Shown: piece by piece, positions 7,930 to 18,000 of the stretch | Position numbering within the stretch: position 1 is the stretch's first letter | Layout: each line of letters begins with the position of its first letter | DNA from: an uncultured Bacteroidales bacterium | GTDB lineage: Bacteria > Bacteroidota > Bacteroidia > Bacteroidales > Paludibacteraceae | DNA: 49,977 nt | NCBI GenBank assembly: GCA_903901975.1 | Contig: CAIUTB010000152.1 | Coordinates: 1-49,977 of the forward strand | Direction of reading: 5' to 3' | Program-made: the position numbers and the translations under genes | Notes under the pieces: generated by a model | Databases searched by the model: none | What the model was told of the DNA's origin: nothing | The model's input: only the letters and a program-made list of their open reading frames with translations

Positions 7930-9528
7930 ATGAATAAAAGGAATTTTGCATTAGTTTTAATTGTTTTAATATCCATACTTTGCGGTATTTTGTTAGGTAA
8001 TTTGCTTTCGAAAAGAGCAAATGGATCAGGATTATCGGGGATGATGGCACACAGCAAAGTTGATGAATTGCTTTCAATCATTAACTCCCAATATGTTGAC
8101 ACAGTAAATGTAAAACAAACCACGGAAGAAGTGATGACCGATATTGCCTCGAAACTTGATCCTCATACTGTTTACATTCCTGCTGCAGACTTAGCTGCGG
8201 TAAATAGTGAGCTGGAAGGAAGTTTCAGTGGTATTGGTGTTCAGTTTAATATTCAGAACGACACAATAATGATTGTTGCGGTTATCAGTGGTGGTCCATC
8301 TGAAAAAGTAGGTTTATTGGCCGGTGACCGTATTGTTAAGGTGAATGACAGCATTTTTGTTGGTAAAAAAATCAACAATGAAAAAGTGATGAAGAAACTC
8401 CGTGGAAAAGAAGGCACTAAAGTAAAACTTGGGGTCAAACGGCATGGAACACACGAAATTCTTTATTATAGCATTACCCGTGGTGATATTCCTGTTAATT
8501 CAGTGGATATTGCTTATATGATTGAGCCGGGAGTTGGTTTTATCAAAGTCAGCAAATTTGCTGATACAACTTATTCCGAATTTCTGAACGCTATTGCCAA
8601 ATTGCGAAATCAGGGTGCTAAGAAATACATTATCGATTTGCGCGAAAATAGTGGCGGATTCATGGAACAAGCTATTAATATGGTAAATGAATTTTTACCG
8701 GCAGGACGCATGATTGTTTATTCAAAAGGAAAGTCATATCCCCGATCCGAAGCTAAATCAGACGGGAAAGGAAGCTGTATAAATCAACCGATTGTTGTTT
8801 TGATTGATGAATTTTCGGCTTCAGCCAGTGAGATTTTCTCAGGTGCCATTCAGGATAATGACCGTGGACTAATTATCGGACGTCGTTCGTTTGGTAAAGG
8901 TTTGGTTCAACAACAAATGAAACTGTATGATCAGTCCGCCATTCGCCTTACCGTAGCACGATACTACACGCCTTCAGGCCGTAGCATTCAAAAACCTTAC
9001 GAACGTGGTAAAGCAGAAGATTATGAAATGGATATTTTTAATCGCTACAAACACGGCGAATTAGATAGCAAAGACAGCATTCACGTCACTAAAACTGTGA
9101 AATACAAAACAATAGGCGGCCGAACAGTATATGGTGGTGGTGGCATTATGCCCGATATTTTTGTGCCACGTGATACCTCAGAATACACGCCATATCTAAA
9201 CAAGGTGATTAACTATGGTTTTTTATACCAATATGCTTTCCAATACAGCGATAAAAACAGGGAGAAACTTAAACCCATTAAAAACTGGCAACAAATGTCG
9301 ACCTATCTAGATGGACAAAACCTTTTAAGTGACTTTATGGTATTTGCGGCTAATAAAGGAGTTGCAAGCAATCCACGACAAATCAATATCTCTAAAAGAT
9401 TCCTATTGCTGCAGTTGAAGGCATATATTTCAAGAAATTTGCTGGGTGAGCCTGGGTTTTATCCGCTACTTTATAAAGATGATAAAACGGTAAAAATGGC
9501 ACTAGAGGAACTTAAAAAGAAACAGTAA
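7930..9528 (+). CDS. S41 family carboxy-terminal processing protease
   Basis: A 532-residue Prc/CtpA-type serine protease acting in the periplasm. An N-terminal hydrophobic segment (residues about 6-25) serves as signal or anchor. A PDZ domain follows (GSFSGIGVQFNI, then AGDRIVKVNDS near residues 130-145). The S41 catalytic domain contains the SASASEIFSGA serine motif and RSFGKGLVQQ, which supplies the lysine of the Ser-Lys dyad. About 150 residues beyond the catalytic core form a C-terminal extension seen in Bacteroidetes homologs. It is the last gene of its operon; a strong terminator hairpin begins within 10 bp of the stop codon. Confidence 0.93.
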   Translation: MNKRNFALVLIVLISILCGILLGNLLSKRANGSGLSGMMAHSKVDELLSIINSQYVDTVNVKQTTEEVMTDIASKLDPHTVYIPAADLAAVNSELEGSFSGIGVQFNIQNDTIMIVAVISGGPSEKVGLLAGDRIVKVNDSIFVGKKINNEKVMKKLRGKEGTKVKLGVKRHGTHEILYYSITRGDIPVNSVDIAYMIEPGVGFIKVSKFADTTYSEFLNAIAKLRNQGAKKYIIDLRENSGGFMEQAINMVNEFLPAGRMIVYSKGKSYPRSEAKSDGKGSCINQPIVVLIDEFSASASEIFSGAIQDNDRGLIIGRRSFGKGLVQQQMKLYDQSAIRLTVARYYTPSGRSIQKPYERGKAEDYEMDIFNRYKHGELDSKDSIHVTKTVKYKTIGGRTVYGGGGIMPDIFVPRDTSEYTPYLNKVINYGFLYQYAFQYSDKNREKLKPIKNWQQMSTYLDGQNLLSDFMVFAANKGVASNPRQINISKRFLLLQLKAYISRNLLGEPGFYPLLYKDDKTVKMALEELKKKQ

Positions 9529-9536
9529 CCTGAAAA

Positions 9537-9564
9537 AAAAAGTGAGGCACAAACCTCACTTTTT
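9537..9564. terminator. Bidirectional terminator between the S41 protease and a response regulator
   Basis: An 11-bp perfect stem (AAAAAGTGAGG at 9537-9547, CCTCACTTTTT at 9554-9564) encloses a CACAAA loop. It ends in T-runs on both strands and lies between convergent genes. Confidence 0.88.
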
Positions 9565-9589
9565 ATATTTTATTTCAGAAAAACTAATT

Positions 9590-10222
9590 TCAATCAACCA
9601 ACTTATTTGAAATTGCATAATGAGTCAATTCAACATTACTTTTAATCTTTAATTTTTCAAAGATACGAACCCGATAAGTAAAAACGGTACTGATACTAAG
9701 TCTTAAATCTGCTGCAATATCCTTTACTTTCTTTCCGGAAACAAGCATAAGCATAATTTCCTGTTCACGATTTGACAATAATTCGTGTGGAAGTTGATTT
9801 CGCTCAGGCATATAATCAAAGGCTAGTTGTTCAGCCAAATTGGTGCTCAGATAACGCCCTTTAGTATATACTTTTCGAATTGCCACAACCAATTCATCCA
9901 ATGCGGTATCCTTACACAAATAACCTGAAGCGCCGGCTTTTAGAGTACGTAAAGCAAACTTATCTTCGGGATGAATACTTAATACCAAAATGTGAAGATT
10001 TGGTTTAAGATTTTTTATATCTGTCAATAACTCCAATCCACTTCTTCCGGGCATATTCATGTCCAGCAGCATTATATCGCAATCGATTTTATTGATATTC
10101 TCCAGCACTTCATCGCCACTTATTGCTTCGCCGACCACAGTTAAATCTGTTTCTTCTTTGAGGATTTTTTTTAATCCTTCCCGAATTATTTCATGATCAT
10201 CTACAATGAATACTTTAATCAT
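9590..10222 (-). CDS. NarL/FixJ-type response regulator (LuxR HTH)
   Basis: A two-component transcription regulator of 210 residues. The receiver domain (about 1-118) has the acidic pair D8-D9, the phosphorylation site D54 in MLLDMNMPG, and a C-terminal lysine in LCKDTA. The LuxR-type helix-turn-helix is at about 145-205 (LSNREQEIMLMLVSGKKVKDIA, then LSISTVFTYRVRIFEKL). It is a paralog of the regulator at 10591-11223 with the same length and domain boundaries. It has no kinase directly beside it: 368 bp of AT-rich control DNA lies upstream. The HisKA_3 kinases at 11235 and 15077 are the natural partners, since this kinase family pairs with NarL-type regulators. Confidence 0.93.
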   Translation of the reverse strand: MIKVFIVDDHEIIREGLKKILKEETDLTVVGEAISGDEVLENINKIDCDIMLLDMNMPGRSGLELLTDIKNLKPNLHILVLSIHPEDKFALRTLKAGASGYLCKDTALDELVVAIRKVYTKGRYLSTNLAEQLAFDYMPERNQLPHELLSNREQEIMLMLVSGKKVKDIAADLRLSISTVFTYRVRIFEKLKIKSNVELTHYAISNKLVD

Positions 10223-10590
10223 AGTATTTAAATTTAATGAGTTAATAAGCTATATTTTAATTTTGTTGTTTATAAATTTTCGGTTCAATTTACAATGGCT
10301 AATTCTAATTTGAATATGCCCGGTAAATATATGTAAATCAATTATTTGTGTATTACTTAAATTAAGTATTTATCTAAAATAAATACTATTTAGATATTAC
10401 TTTATATCTATTGTATAAAACAGTACTTAATATATTAGTGCAAATGTAGTAATATTTTTCTAAATAATTGAATTTGATATGGATAAGTGTGAAAAAATAC
10501 TACAAAAATAGTTTATTTTGTTATATTTAACCGTCTAACTATTTTTTTTGCAAAAAAAACAGATTAATAGTTTTATATCTGCTCTGATTC
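10223..10590. promoter_or_regulatory. AT-rich control region upstream of the 9590 response regulator
   Basis: No coding potential is visible in this 368-bp region. It holds a 15-bp perfect palindrome TACTTAAATTAAGTA at 10354-10368, an inverted repeat TATCTAAA/TTTAGATA at 10371-10378 and 10389-10396, and a TGTAGTA core at 10445-10451 like those near 14.7-14.9 and 27.3 kb. These are plausible operators, perhaps for the NarL-type regulators. I could not place a convincing minus-strand -7 box. Confidence 0.4.
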
Positions 10591-11223
10591 TTATGTCAAA
10601 ACAAGCTGATTTTCCAAAACATAATGTGCTACCTGAACATTATTTTTCAGTCTTAATTTTTCAAGAACATTTCTTCTGCATTGAGCCACAGTATTGATAC
10701 TCATATTTAGCTCCTTTGAAACTTCCTTGTTTTCTTTCCCACTGGCAAGCATAAGCATTACACAATACTCTTTGTTTGTAAGACTTTTTTGCAACTGCGA
10801 ATCTTCCACCAAGGTATCAAAAGCCAATTGTTCAGCCAATGAAATACTCATATACCTTCGCTTTTCCAATACTTTTCGTATTGCTTTCATTAATTCACTT
10901 AATGCAGAATCTTTACTTAAATACCCTGATGCGCCTGCTTTCAATGCAGGTATCGCAAATTTGCTTTCTGCATTAATACTCACTACTAAGATCTGAATTT
11001 TAGGTTTTTTCTTTTTAATCTCGCTGATTAAATCAATTCCATTACGACCTGGAATATTCAAATCGAGTAAGACTAAATCACATTCGATTTCAGATAAAAT
11101 TTTCATAACATCGTTTCCGTTATCTGCTTCGCCTGCAATTATCATGTCAGGTTCGCTGCTCAGAATTCTTTTTAGACCTTCACGAATAATTTCGTGATCG
11201 TCAACAATTAATACTTTAATCAT
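10591..11223 (-). CDS. NarL/FixJ-type response regulator (LuxR HTH), partner of the PocR-PAS kinase
   Basis: A 210-residue response regulator. Its receiver carries D8-D9 and D54 (LVLLDLNIPGRNG) and a conserved lysine in LSKDSALSEL. The C-terminal LuxR-type HTH reads SLTNKEYCVMLMLASG followed by LNMSINTVAQCRRNVLEKL. The start lies 11 bp after the stop of the kinase at 11235-14570, so the two are almost certainly one transcript and a cognate pair: the kinase phosphorylates D54 and the regulator then binds DNA. It clearly shares ancestry with the regulator at 9590-10222. The DNA-contacting helix differs between the two, so target sites may have diverged. Confidence 0.94.
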   Translation of the reverse strand: MIKVLIVDDHEIIREGLKRILSSEPDMIIAGEADNGNDVMKILSEIECDLVLLDLNIPGRNGIDLISEIKKKKPKIQILVVSINAESKFAIPALKAGASGYLSKDSALSELMKAIRKVLEKRRYMSISLAEQLAFDTLVEDSQLQKSLTNKEYCVMLMLASGKENKEVSKELNMSINTVAQCRRNVLEKLRLKNNVQVAHYVLENQLVLT

Positions 11224-11234
11224 TTTTTTTAAAT

Positions 11235-14200
11235 TTAAAAGTTAGTATTGGTTATAAGTTGATTCCTGATTTCTGTTTCCTGTTTATGATATGGGATACT
11301 AACAACAAGTTTAGTCCCATTCCCTTTTACTGAATTTAGAGTCAGTTCGCCATCTAAAAGTAACACACGTTCCCTTATCCCGATTAAACCATAGGATTGG
11401 GTTTGTACAGTTTCATGTTGATTAAATCCGATTCCATTATCTTCGATACAAAGGATCAGCTCTTCTTTTATTTGAGTGAAATTAATATTTACTACTGTAG
11501 CTCTCGAATGCTTTGACACATTATTTAAGGCTTCTTGTACAATACGAAATAAGGGTACTGATTGTTCTGAATTGAGTACCAATTTTGAAGTATTGGTCTC
11601 AAAATTGCAATTAATTTTGGTCCGTTCCTGAAAGTTGTACAGGTGCTGTTTAACCGCCTCAACAAACCCAATCATATCAAGCACTTCGGGTCGTAAATCG
11701 GTCATTATTCTTCGGGCCGACATAAGCGTGTTATCCATCAGCATGCTCAGCGTTTTAAATTTGGTATTCAGGTCATTGTAATTATCCTCCCGAACAGTCT
11801 TGAGTGTACTTTTCCGTAACAAACCCAGGTCTATTTTCATGGCAATCAGAATTTGACCTAAATCATCGTGTATTTCACGAGCCAGAATATTTCGTTCTTC
11901 TTCTCTAACCGTTTGAAGATGCGATGCAAAATTTTTCAATTCTTCCTGCGATTGTCGTAAAGCTTCTTTATCTTTTTTTCGTAAAGTTATATCCTGTACA
12001 GTTCCTATCATCTGTTTAGGCCGGTTATTTTCATCAAACCTTAGCTCACCTATTGCATGTACCCAACGCACTGCTTTATCATTTAACCGGATGATTTTAA
12101 ATTTCTTATCAAAGCTTGTTTTTGAAGGACTAAACTCATTAGCATAAATATCTGACAGCTCTGTAATCGACTCCGGATGGATTATGGAAGCCAATGTCTT
12201 AAAATTCTTTTCAATTGAATCATCTATCCCGAAAATTTTGTCCAAAATTTCCGAGCATATCCAGGTGTTTTGTTGCAAATCTACTGTCCAGTTACCAATA
12301 TGGGCAATTAGCTGAATTTCTTTGAGGAATTTTTCACTTTCTACTAAAGCATTCTGTGCAATTTTTCGTTTTGAGATATCCCTGAGTGCACCATCGATGT
12401 GAGTCGGATTTCCTTGCTGGTCAAAAATCAATTTTGCATTGATAGAAACATGTTTGAATGTGCCATCATGACCTTTCAGATCCAATTCAAAATCACGGAC
12501 TTCTCCATCTTTATTTATCAACTCTAAAAATTTAATCCGGTCATTCGGGTTTGCGTATAAATCATGAATATATTGATTTGGAATTGTAAAATCATAAAAA
12601 CTGCCGAAAGCTTTAGCTGAGGGACTGATTTCAATAATTCTTCCTGATAATTCAACCTGATAAAAAACATCCTGTATATTTTCGAAAATGCTTCTGTATT
12701 TTTCTTCACTTTTCAGGATTATCTCTTCATTTAGCTTACGTTCAGTAATATCCTGAATAGTACCAACCATTTTCGCAAGTTCCCCTTTTTGGTCAAATAT
12801 TAATTCACCTAAGCCATGAACCCAACGCAAGCTTTTATCTTTTATTCGCAGTATTTGATATTCTTTGTCGAAGTATTGTTTATTCCCAACAACCTCATTT
12901 ACAAAGTAATCATCCATTGTATTTTGCCATTCGGGATGAATTATTGATAACCACCCATTGACAGACTTATCGTAAGTTGATTCTATTCCCAAAATCTCAT
13001 CCAACATTTCGGAACTTTCCCATGTCCCGCTGTTGAAATCAAGAACATAAGATCCTAATTTTGCAATAGTCTGTGTATGAAGAAGAAACAACTCTTTCTC
13101 TTTAAGTTTGTCGCTATTTGTTTTTTGAGTTGTTATATCATCAAAACTGATAACTATCTGGCTAATTTCATTTTTTGAATTAAAAATAGGAAATCCGTTG
13201 ACATTAGTCCAAAGAATATTTTTCGTTTCAGGTCGGTATATTCCAATAATCTGATCTTTTATAGGCTTCTTAGTCTGACTAACTGTATTTACCGGGTATT
13301 CATTCAATGCTAGTGGACTTTCATTTTCGGAAACAAACTTCCATTCGTGATCAATCGCTTTTAATCCTAACATTTGTTGGGTGCTTAAGCCTAAAATGAC
13401 AGAGGCCTGAGGATTATTCAGAATGATGGATGTATCGGCGGCATGAACCACTACTCCCGTGTTAAGGTTATTTATCAACCCGCGGTATTTTAACTCACTA
13501 AGTCTGATAGCCTCCTCTGCTTCATGTTTCTCGGTCACATCTGACAAAACAAGAACTACTCCACAAATAGCTTTGTCTTTATTCCGAATTGGAGCTTCAC
13601 TATCCGAAACATATAATTTTTGTCCTGATTTCGAAATTAATAAAGCATGATTAGCTAATCCAATAATTTTACCGGTTCGAATCACTTGCTCAACTAGATT
13701 TTCAATCGGCTCATTCGTCTTTGAACTAATCAAACTAAACACTTCTTTCAATGGTTTTCCCAGAGCATCGGCCAAATCCCAACCTGACATTGCCTCTGCA
13801 ATCGGGTTCATAGTCAATATGTTAGCTTCTGTGTCGGTAGTAATTACGGCATCGCCAATGGAATTGAATGTTGTTGTAAGTGTTTCCTCACTTTTAAAAA
13901 GTAATTCGTTAATATGCTCTTGTTCCTCGATATCCTTTTTTAATTGATAATTTCTATATGCTTTTTCAGAAACTTCATTTGTGAAAAGCGCTAACAATTT
14001 AGCAATATCCTGAAATTTTTCGATTGACATAAAAGGCACTTGATTCAGTGCTTCAAGGTATTTCTCCCTGTCTACAGCAATTTCGTCGCTGTAATTCATA
14101 ATTTTTGGAATATCAACTCCAAAAGTTCTGATCTGACCAATAATCCAACTGGCGACTTGTTTTCCGTTTATGTTAATCCCGACACTGGCATCCCACAAAC

Positions 14201-14570
14201 CGGAGCTCAAACATTGTTTAACGACAATTCCTGTTGGATTTTCATTGGCAATACCTGCATCAGATTTAATACAGTTAGCTAATCCTTTTTCATTACTCCT
14301 GACTAACTGACACAAAGTACAATAATTACTGGCACCCGTTATTGCTGTTCCGTCGGTATTAATGATTATTGATGCTACTCCTGTAGCATTACTAAACAAG
14401 TCCTGCAATCGTTGAATTTCGTCAATATTGAATATGTCAGTAAACTGAACATCAACTTCTTGCGGTTCAGTTATTGGATAAGGAATGTAGTCTTCAATTT
14501 TCATTTTTTGAGAATATAGTTTTGATTCAATTTTATTATTTAAAAATAAATCAAAATATCTGTATTTCAC
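11235..14570 (-). CDS. PocR-PAS sensor histidine kinase (HisKA_3)
   Basis: A soluble multi-sensor kinase of up to 1111 residues with no membrane segments. A PocR ligand-binding domain lies at about 45-205, with a cysteine cluster in NYCTLCQLV, GLANC and VKQC. Then come about five PAS domains (near 228, 357, 500, 620 and 755), each closed by a DIT/QDITERK-type linker. The HisKA_3 dimerisation segment contains AREIHDDLGQ (phospho-accepting His near residue 900), and an HATPase_c domain with DNGIGF and GLIGIRERV follows. PocR domains are known to sense small molecules such as hydrocarbon derivatives. The ATG at 14504 (MKIEDYIPYP) is an equally good start and removes 22 AT-rich codons. The response regulator follows 11 bp downstream. 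Confidence 0.93.
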   Translation of the reverse strand: MKYRYFDLFLNNKIESKLYSQKMKIEDYIPYPITEPQEVDVQFTDIFNIDEIQRLQDLFSNATGVASIIINTDGTAITGASNYCTLCQLVRSNEKGLANCIKSDAGIANENPTGIVVKQCLSSGLWDASVGININGKQVASWIIGQIRTFGVDIPKIMNYSDEIAVDREKYLEALNQVPFMSIEKFQDIAKLLALFTNEVSEKAYRNYQLKKDIEEQEHINELLFKSEETLTTTFNSIGDAVITTDTEANILTMNPIAEAMSGWDLADALGKPLKEVFSLISSKTNEPIENLVEQVIRTGKIIGLANHALLISKSGQKLYVSDSEAPIRNKDKAICGVVLVLSDVTEKHEAEEAIRLSELKYRGLINNLNTGVVVHAADTSIILNNPQASVILGLSTQQMLGLKAIDHEWKFVSENESPLALNEYPVNTVSQTKKPIKDQIIGIYRPETKNILWTNVNGFPIFNSKNEISQIVISFDDITTQKTNSDKLKEKELFLLHTQTIAKLGSYVLDFNSGTWESSEMLDEILGIESTYDKSVNGWLSIIHPEWQNTMDDYFVNEVVGNKQYFDKEYQILRIKDKSLRWVHGLGELIFDQKGELAKMVGTIQDITERKLNEEIILKSEEKYRSIFENIQDVFYQVELSGRIIEISPSAKAFGSFYDFTIPNQYIHDLYANPNDRIKFLELINKDGEVRDFELDLKGHDGTFKHVSINAKLIFDQQGNPTHIDGALRDISKRKIAQNALVESEKFLKEIQLIAHIGNWTVDLQQNTWICSEILDKIFGIDDSIEKNFKTLASIIHPESITELSDIYANEFSPSKTSFDKKFKIIRLNDKAVRWVHAIGELRFDENNRPKQMIGTVQDITLRKKDKEALRQSQEELKNFASHLQTVREEERNILAREIHDDLGQILIAMKIDLGLLRKSTLKTVREDNYNDLNTKFKTLSMLMDNTLMSARRIMTDLRPEVLDMIGFVEAVKQHLYNFQERTKINCNFETNTSKLVLNSEQSVPLFRIVQEALNNVSKHSRATVVNINFTQIKEELILCIEDNGIGFNQHETVQTQSYGLIGIRERVLLLDGELTLNSVKGNGTKLVVSIPYHKQETEIRNQLITNTNF

Positions 14571-15076
14571 TTATAAACAGGCATTTAATCGCAGTATTGA
14601 AATAGAATTCGGATTGAACCTGAAAGTGCTTATTGAATTTGTGTTCAAATGTAGTCATAATAATTAAAGTATTGATAATTAGGTATATGTAGCATTTCAT
14701 GTAGGAACGCTAAAATAATTACGACACGGTTCGAAAGAATTTAATTCGGGCTGAAAAATCTACTTAATAGTCTACATAAAATTGAGTAAGTTGAGCTTCT
14801 ATTTATTCGATTATAATGTAAGTTTGGTTATTTCAGCGGAAAAGGTTGCTCCGGCTCATAAATTGATATTGTAGTATATTATACCACATGCATTTGAATT
14901 TTTTTCTTGTCAACTAAGCTCTTTCTGATTAATATCAGTATTTATTTTTAGCATAAGTATTCAATAAATATGTTTTATTTATGTTTTATTAACTTGACGG
15001 ATAAAAAAATCCATCATTGAATGATTTATTCAATGATGGAAAGAGAAAGGGAATAAAGTTAGCTGGATTATAGCTG
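14571..15076. promoter_or_regulatory. Control region upstream of the PocR-PAS kinase, with TGTAGYAT sites
   Basis: This 506-bp gap holds no gene. It contains a 19-bp imperfect palindrome TGTAGTAT-ATT-ATACCACA at 14870-14888 with the same 8-3-8 layout as the perfect site at 27352-27370. A related site TGTAGCAT-TTC-ATGTAGGA is at 14688-14706, and an AAATGTAG core is at 14647-14654. The right end is the terminator of the next gene (15003-15040). Confidence 0.45.
15003..15040 (-). terminator. Terminator of the REC-PAS-GAF kinase gene
   Basis: On the minus strand a 13-bp perfect stem (15010-15022 with 15028-15040) and a 5-nt loop are followed by seven T residues. It lies 37 bp past the stop codon of the 15077-19162 kinase and ends the leftward signalling transcript. 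Confidence 0.85.
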
Positions 15077-18000
15077 CTATGAATATGGGGAATACGGAAT
15101 AATTACTTTTATAAGAGTACCTGAATCGGGCGCACTCAAAATTTCCAGTTTTCCTTCGAGCAGGATAACTCTTTCTTTCATTCCCATCAATCCGTACGAA
15201 TCTCTTTTCAAGGGGTCTTTCATATCGAAACCGACACCATTATCTGATATTTCGAGCGTGAGAAAATTATCCTCTTGATTCAGAATAATATTTACTTCTG
15301 TGGCTCTTGAATACTTTGCCGTGTTATTAAGTGCTTCCTGTACAATGCGATACAGTGCAACAGACTGTTGAGTATTCAATTCCAGATTTTCTACATTATT
15401 TGTAAAAATGCAAACGATCTTAGTTCGTTCCTCGTAGCTTATCAAATATTGAGTTACGGTTTCAATATAGCCCAGTATTTCAAGAACTTCGGGCCTTAGG
15501 TCGGTCATAATTCTACGGGCTGATTTGAGTGTATTATCAATAAGCTTGTTCAGATCTTCAAAATTCTTTCTCAGAATTTCAAATTCAGCAGGAAGAATAG
15601 TTTTCTTCACACTATTTTTAAGCAGTCCTATATCAATTTTCATGGCAATGAGAATCTGACCTAAATCATCGTGAATTTCACGTGCCAAATTCCCTCTTTC
15701 CTCCTCTCTTACTTTTTGAAGATGACCAGCAAAATTGGCTAATTGTTCCTGAGATTCAATTAATGCTTTTTCAGATACCTTCCGATCAGTTATGTCAATA
15801 TTAAAACCTGCAATTCCAATAATTTTACCCATGTTATTGATTGGAAAAACTATTTGCTGAAATTGTCGAGGCTCTCCATTCACCTTAAACTCATATTCTT
15901 CATCCAATATCTTATTAGCAAAAACACGGGCATTAATTCGTTCCCACATTTCAATTGTTTCATTATCAATCCGGGGGTCATCTAATGTTGAATGACCAAT
16001 TATTGAACCGTAATGTTCAGTCAATTTTTTATTTTCAAGAATTCCTACACTGTTTACGTCTCTTGCCCATATTTCGAAAGGCGAATTATCGATAAAGGCA
16101 CGAAGTAGCGTTTCACTTTTTTGTAGGGCTTCTTCAGTCAACTTTCGATCGGTAATATCAATCAGACACATCAGAAGTCTTTTAGAACCAGTATTGTTAA
16201 TTATGGATGTTGACCCAAGTAAAGATATATTTTTGGAAACACCTCCAATTTCTAAGGTGGACTGATATTCCACATTTGTTTGACCAAGGCCGGTATTAAA
16301 TGTTTTTTGCATGGCCATCCTCAAGGTACAAGTCCCACATTTCGGACCAAAACCACATCCACGAGAATCGTCAAACGAATTGATACAGCCAACCACTCCT
16401 CCAACAGCACTTCCCTTCATAATGTCTTCAGAAATACCGGTTAAAACCGTAAATGCATTATTGGCAAACAGAATACGCCTTTCTTCATCCACTACACACA
16501 TCATCACAGGCGCATTATCGTAGATAGTTTGTAACTCTAGTCTGCTCTCTTCAAGGGCAAATTCTGCTTCTTTTCGATCAGTTATGTCATGACCGGCTAA
16601 TTGAATTGCCGGTTGTCCTTCATATAGAATTGGCATTACCTTTATTTCCACAAATACTTCAGTTCCATCTAAGCGTATATACTTCTCTTCCACTGAAGGT
16701 AAAATTGTATTAACAGGAGCCATTGCCACCAGCTTCATTCGTTCGAGTACCAACTCAACATTATCGGGATGAATAAAATCAACAATTGTTTTGCCCAACA
16801 ATTCACTGGCATCATTTGCCCTCATCAACCGTAATGCCTCTTTATTTATGTATGTTACTTTCCCATCCACATAAATCGTGATTCCTTCAGGAGAATTATC
16901 CATTAAGTTGCGATATTTTGATTCACTTTCAAACAACGCAATTTCAGAGGCTTTTCTTTCATTTTCGGAATCAAATACATCGAGGGCAAATGAGATATTT
17001 TTAGCTATTTCCAACAATAATTTTTGTTCATCTTCCTGAAAGTAATTTTTTTCAGACGCATACAGTGTGAAAGTTGCATAGCGTTTATTTTTCCTTGAAA
17101 CTGGAGTGGCAAAAGATGACTTATATCCGCGCTTTAACGCCCCATCCCTCCATGGTTTCATCATCTTGTCAGTTGCTATATCATTGCAGAATATGACTCT
17201 GTCCTCAAAATAAGCTAATCCGGTGGGGCCTCTTCCTGTTTTTTCATCCCCGGGTGTAATGTTCAATGATTCAATATATCCATCGTTAAAACCGGCATAA
17301 CAAAAAGGTTTTAGTTTTCCTTCAACTTCATCATAAACTGAAATCCAGCTCATTATGAATTCACCATATTGAACAGCAACCTGACAGATGGTTTCAAACA
17401 GACTTTCTTGATTTCTCGAACTAATAACTGCCTGATTAATCTGACTTTGAAATGCATATAAACGGGCAGTACGAGCAATTTTTGCTTCTGCTATTTTCTG
17501 TTCAGTTATATCAACAATAACTCCTCTTAAACCGGCTTTTTGGTTATTTTTTATTATTGGGTTAATGAAAATCAGACCTGGAAATTCCGAACCATCTTTC
17601 CGAACCATTCTGAATTCTTTATACTCGACAGGAATGTTAGCGAACTTAGAAGCTATACCTTTTTTAACTCTTTCATGTTCTTCCGGCACATGTACAATCA
17701 ATGAATTCTTTCCGATTAATTCATTTATTTTATATCCAAAGAGTGTTTCAGCCTGCTGGTTTACATAGCAAATCTTTCCATCCAGATCAATTTCAAAAAC
17801 TACCTGAGGAAGCAGATTGGACATGTCACGAAATTTTTCTTCACTTTCTTTTAATCGTTCAGCTGCTGACTTTTGCTCTGTAATATCCGCAACAATGCTC
17901 TGAATAGCAGGTTTACCATTAAATATTATTTCTAACGAAGATACTTGTGCGTAAAAAAATGAACCATCAAGTCTTAAAAGTTTTTCTTCAATGGGTGGCA

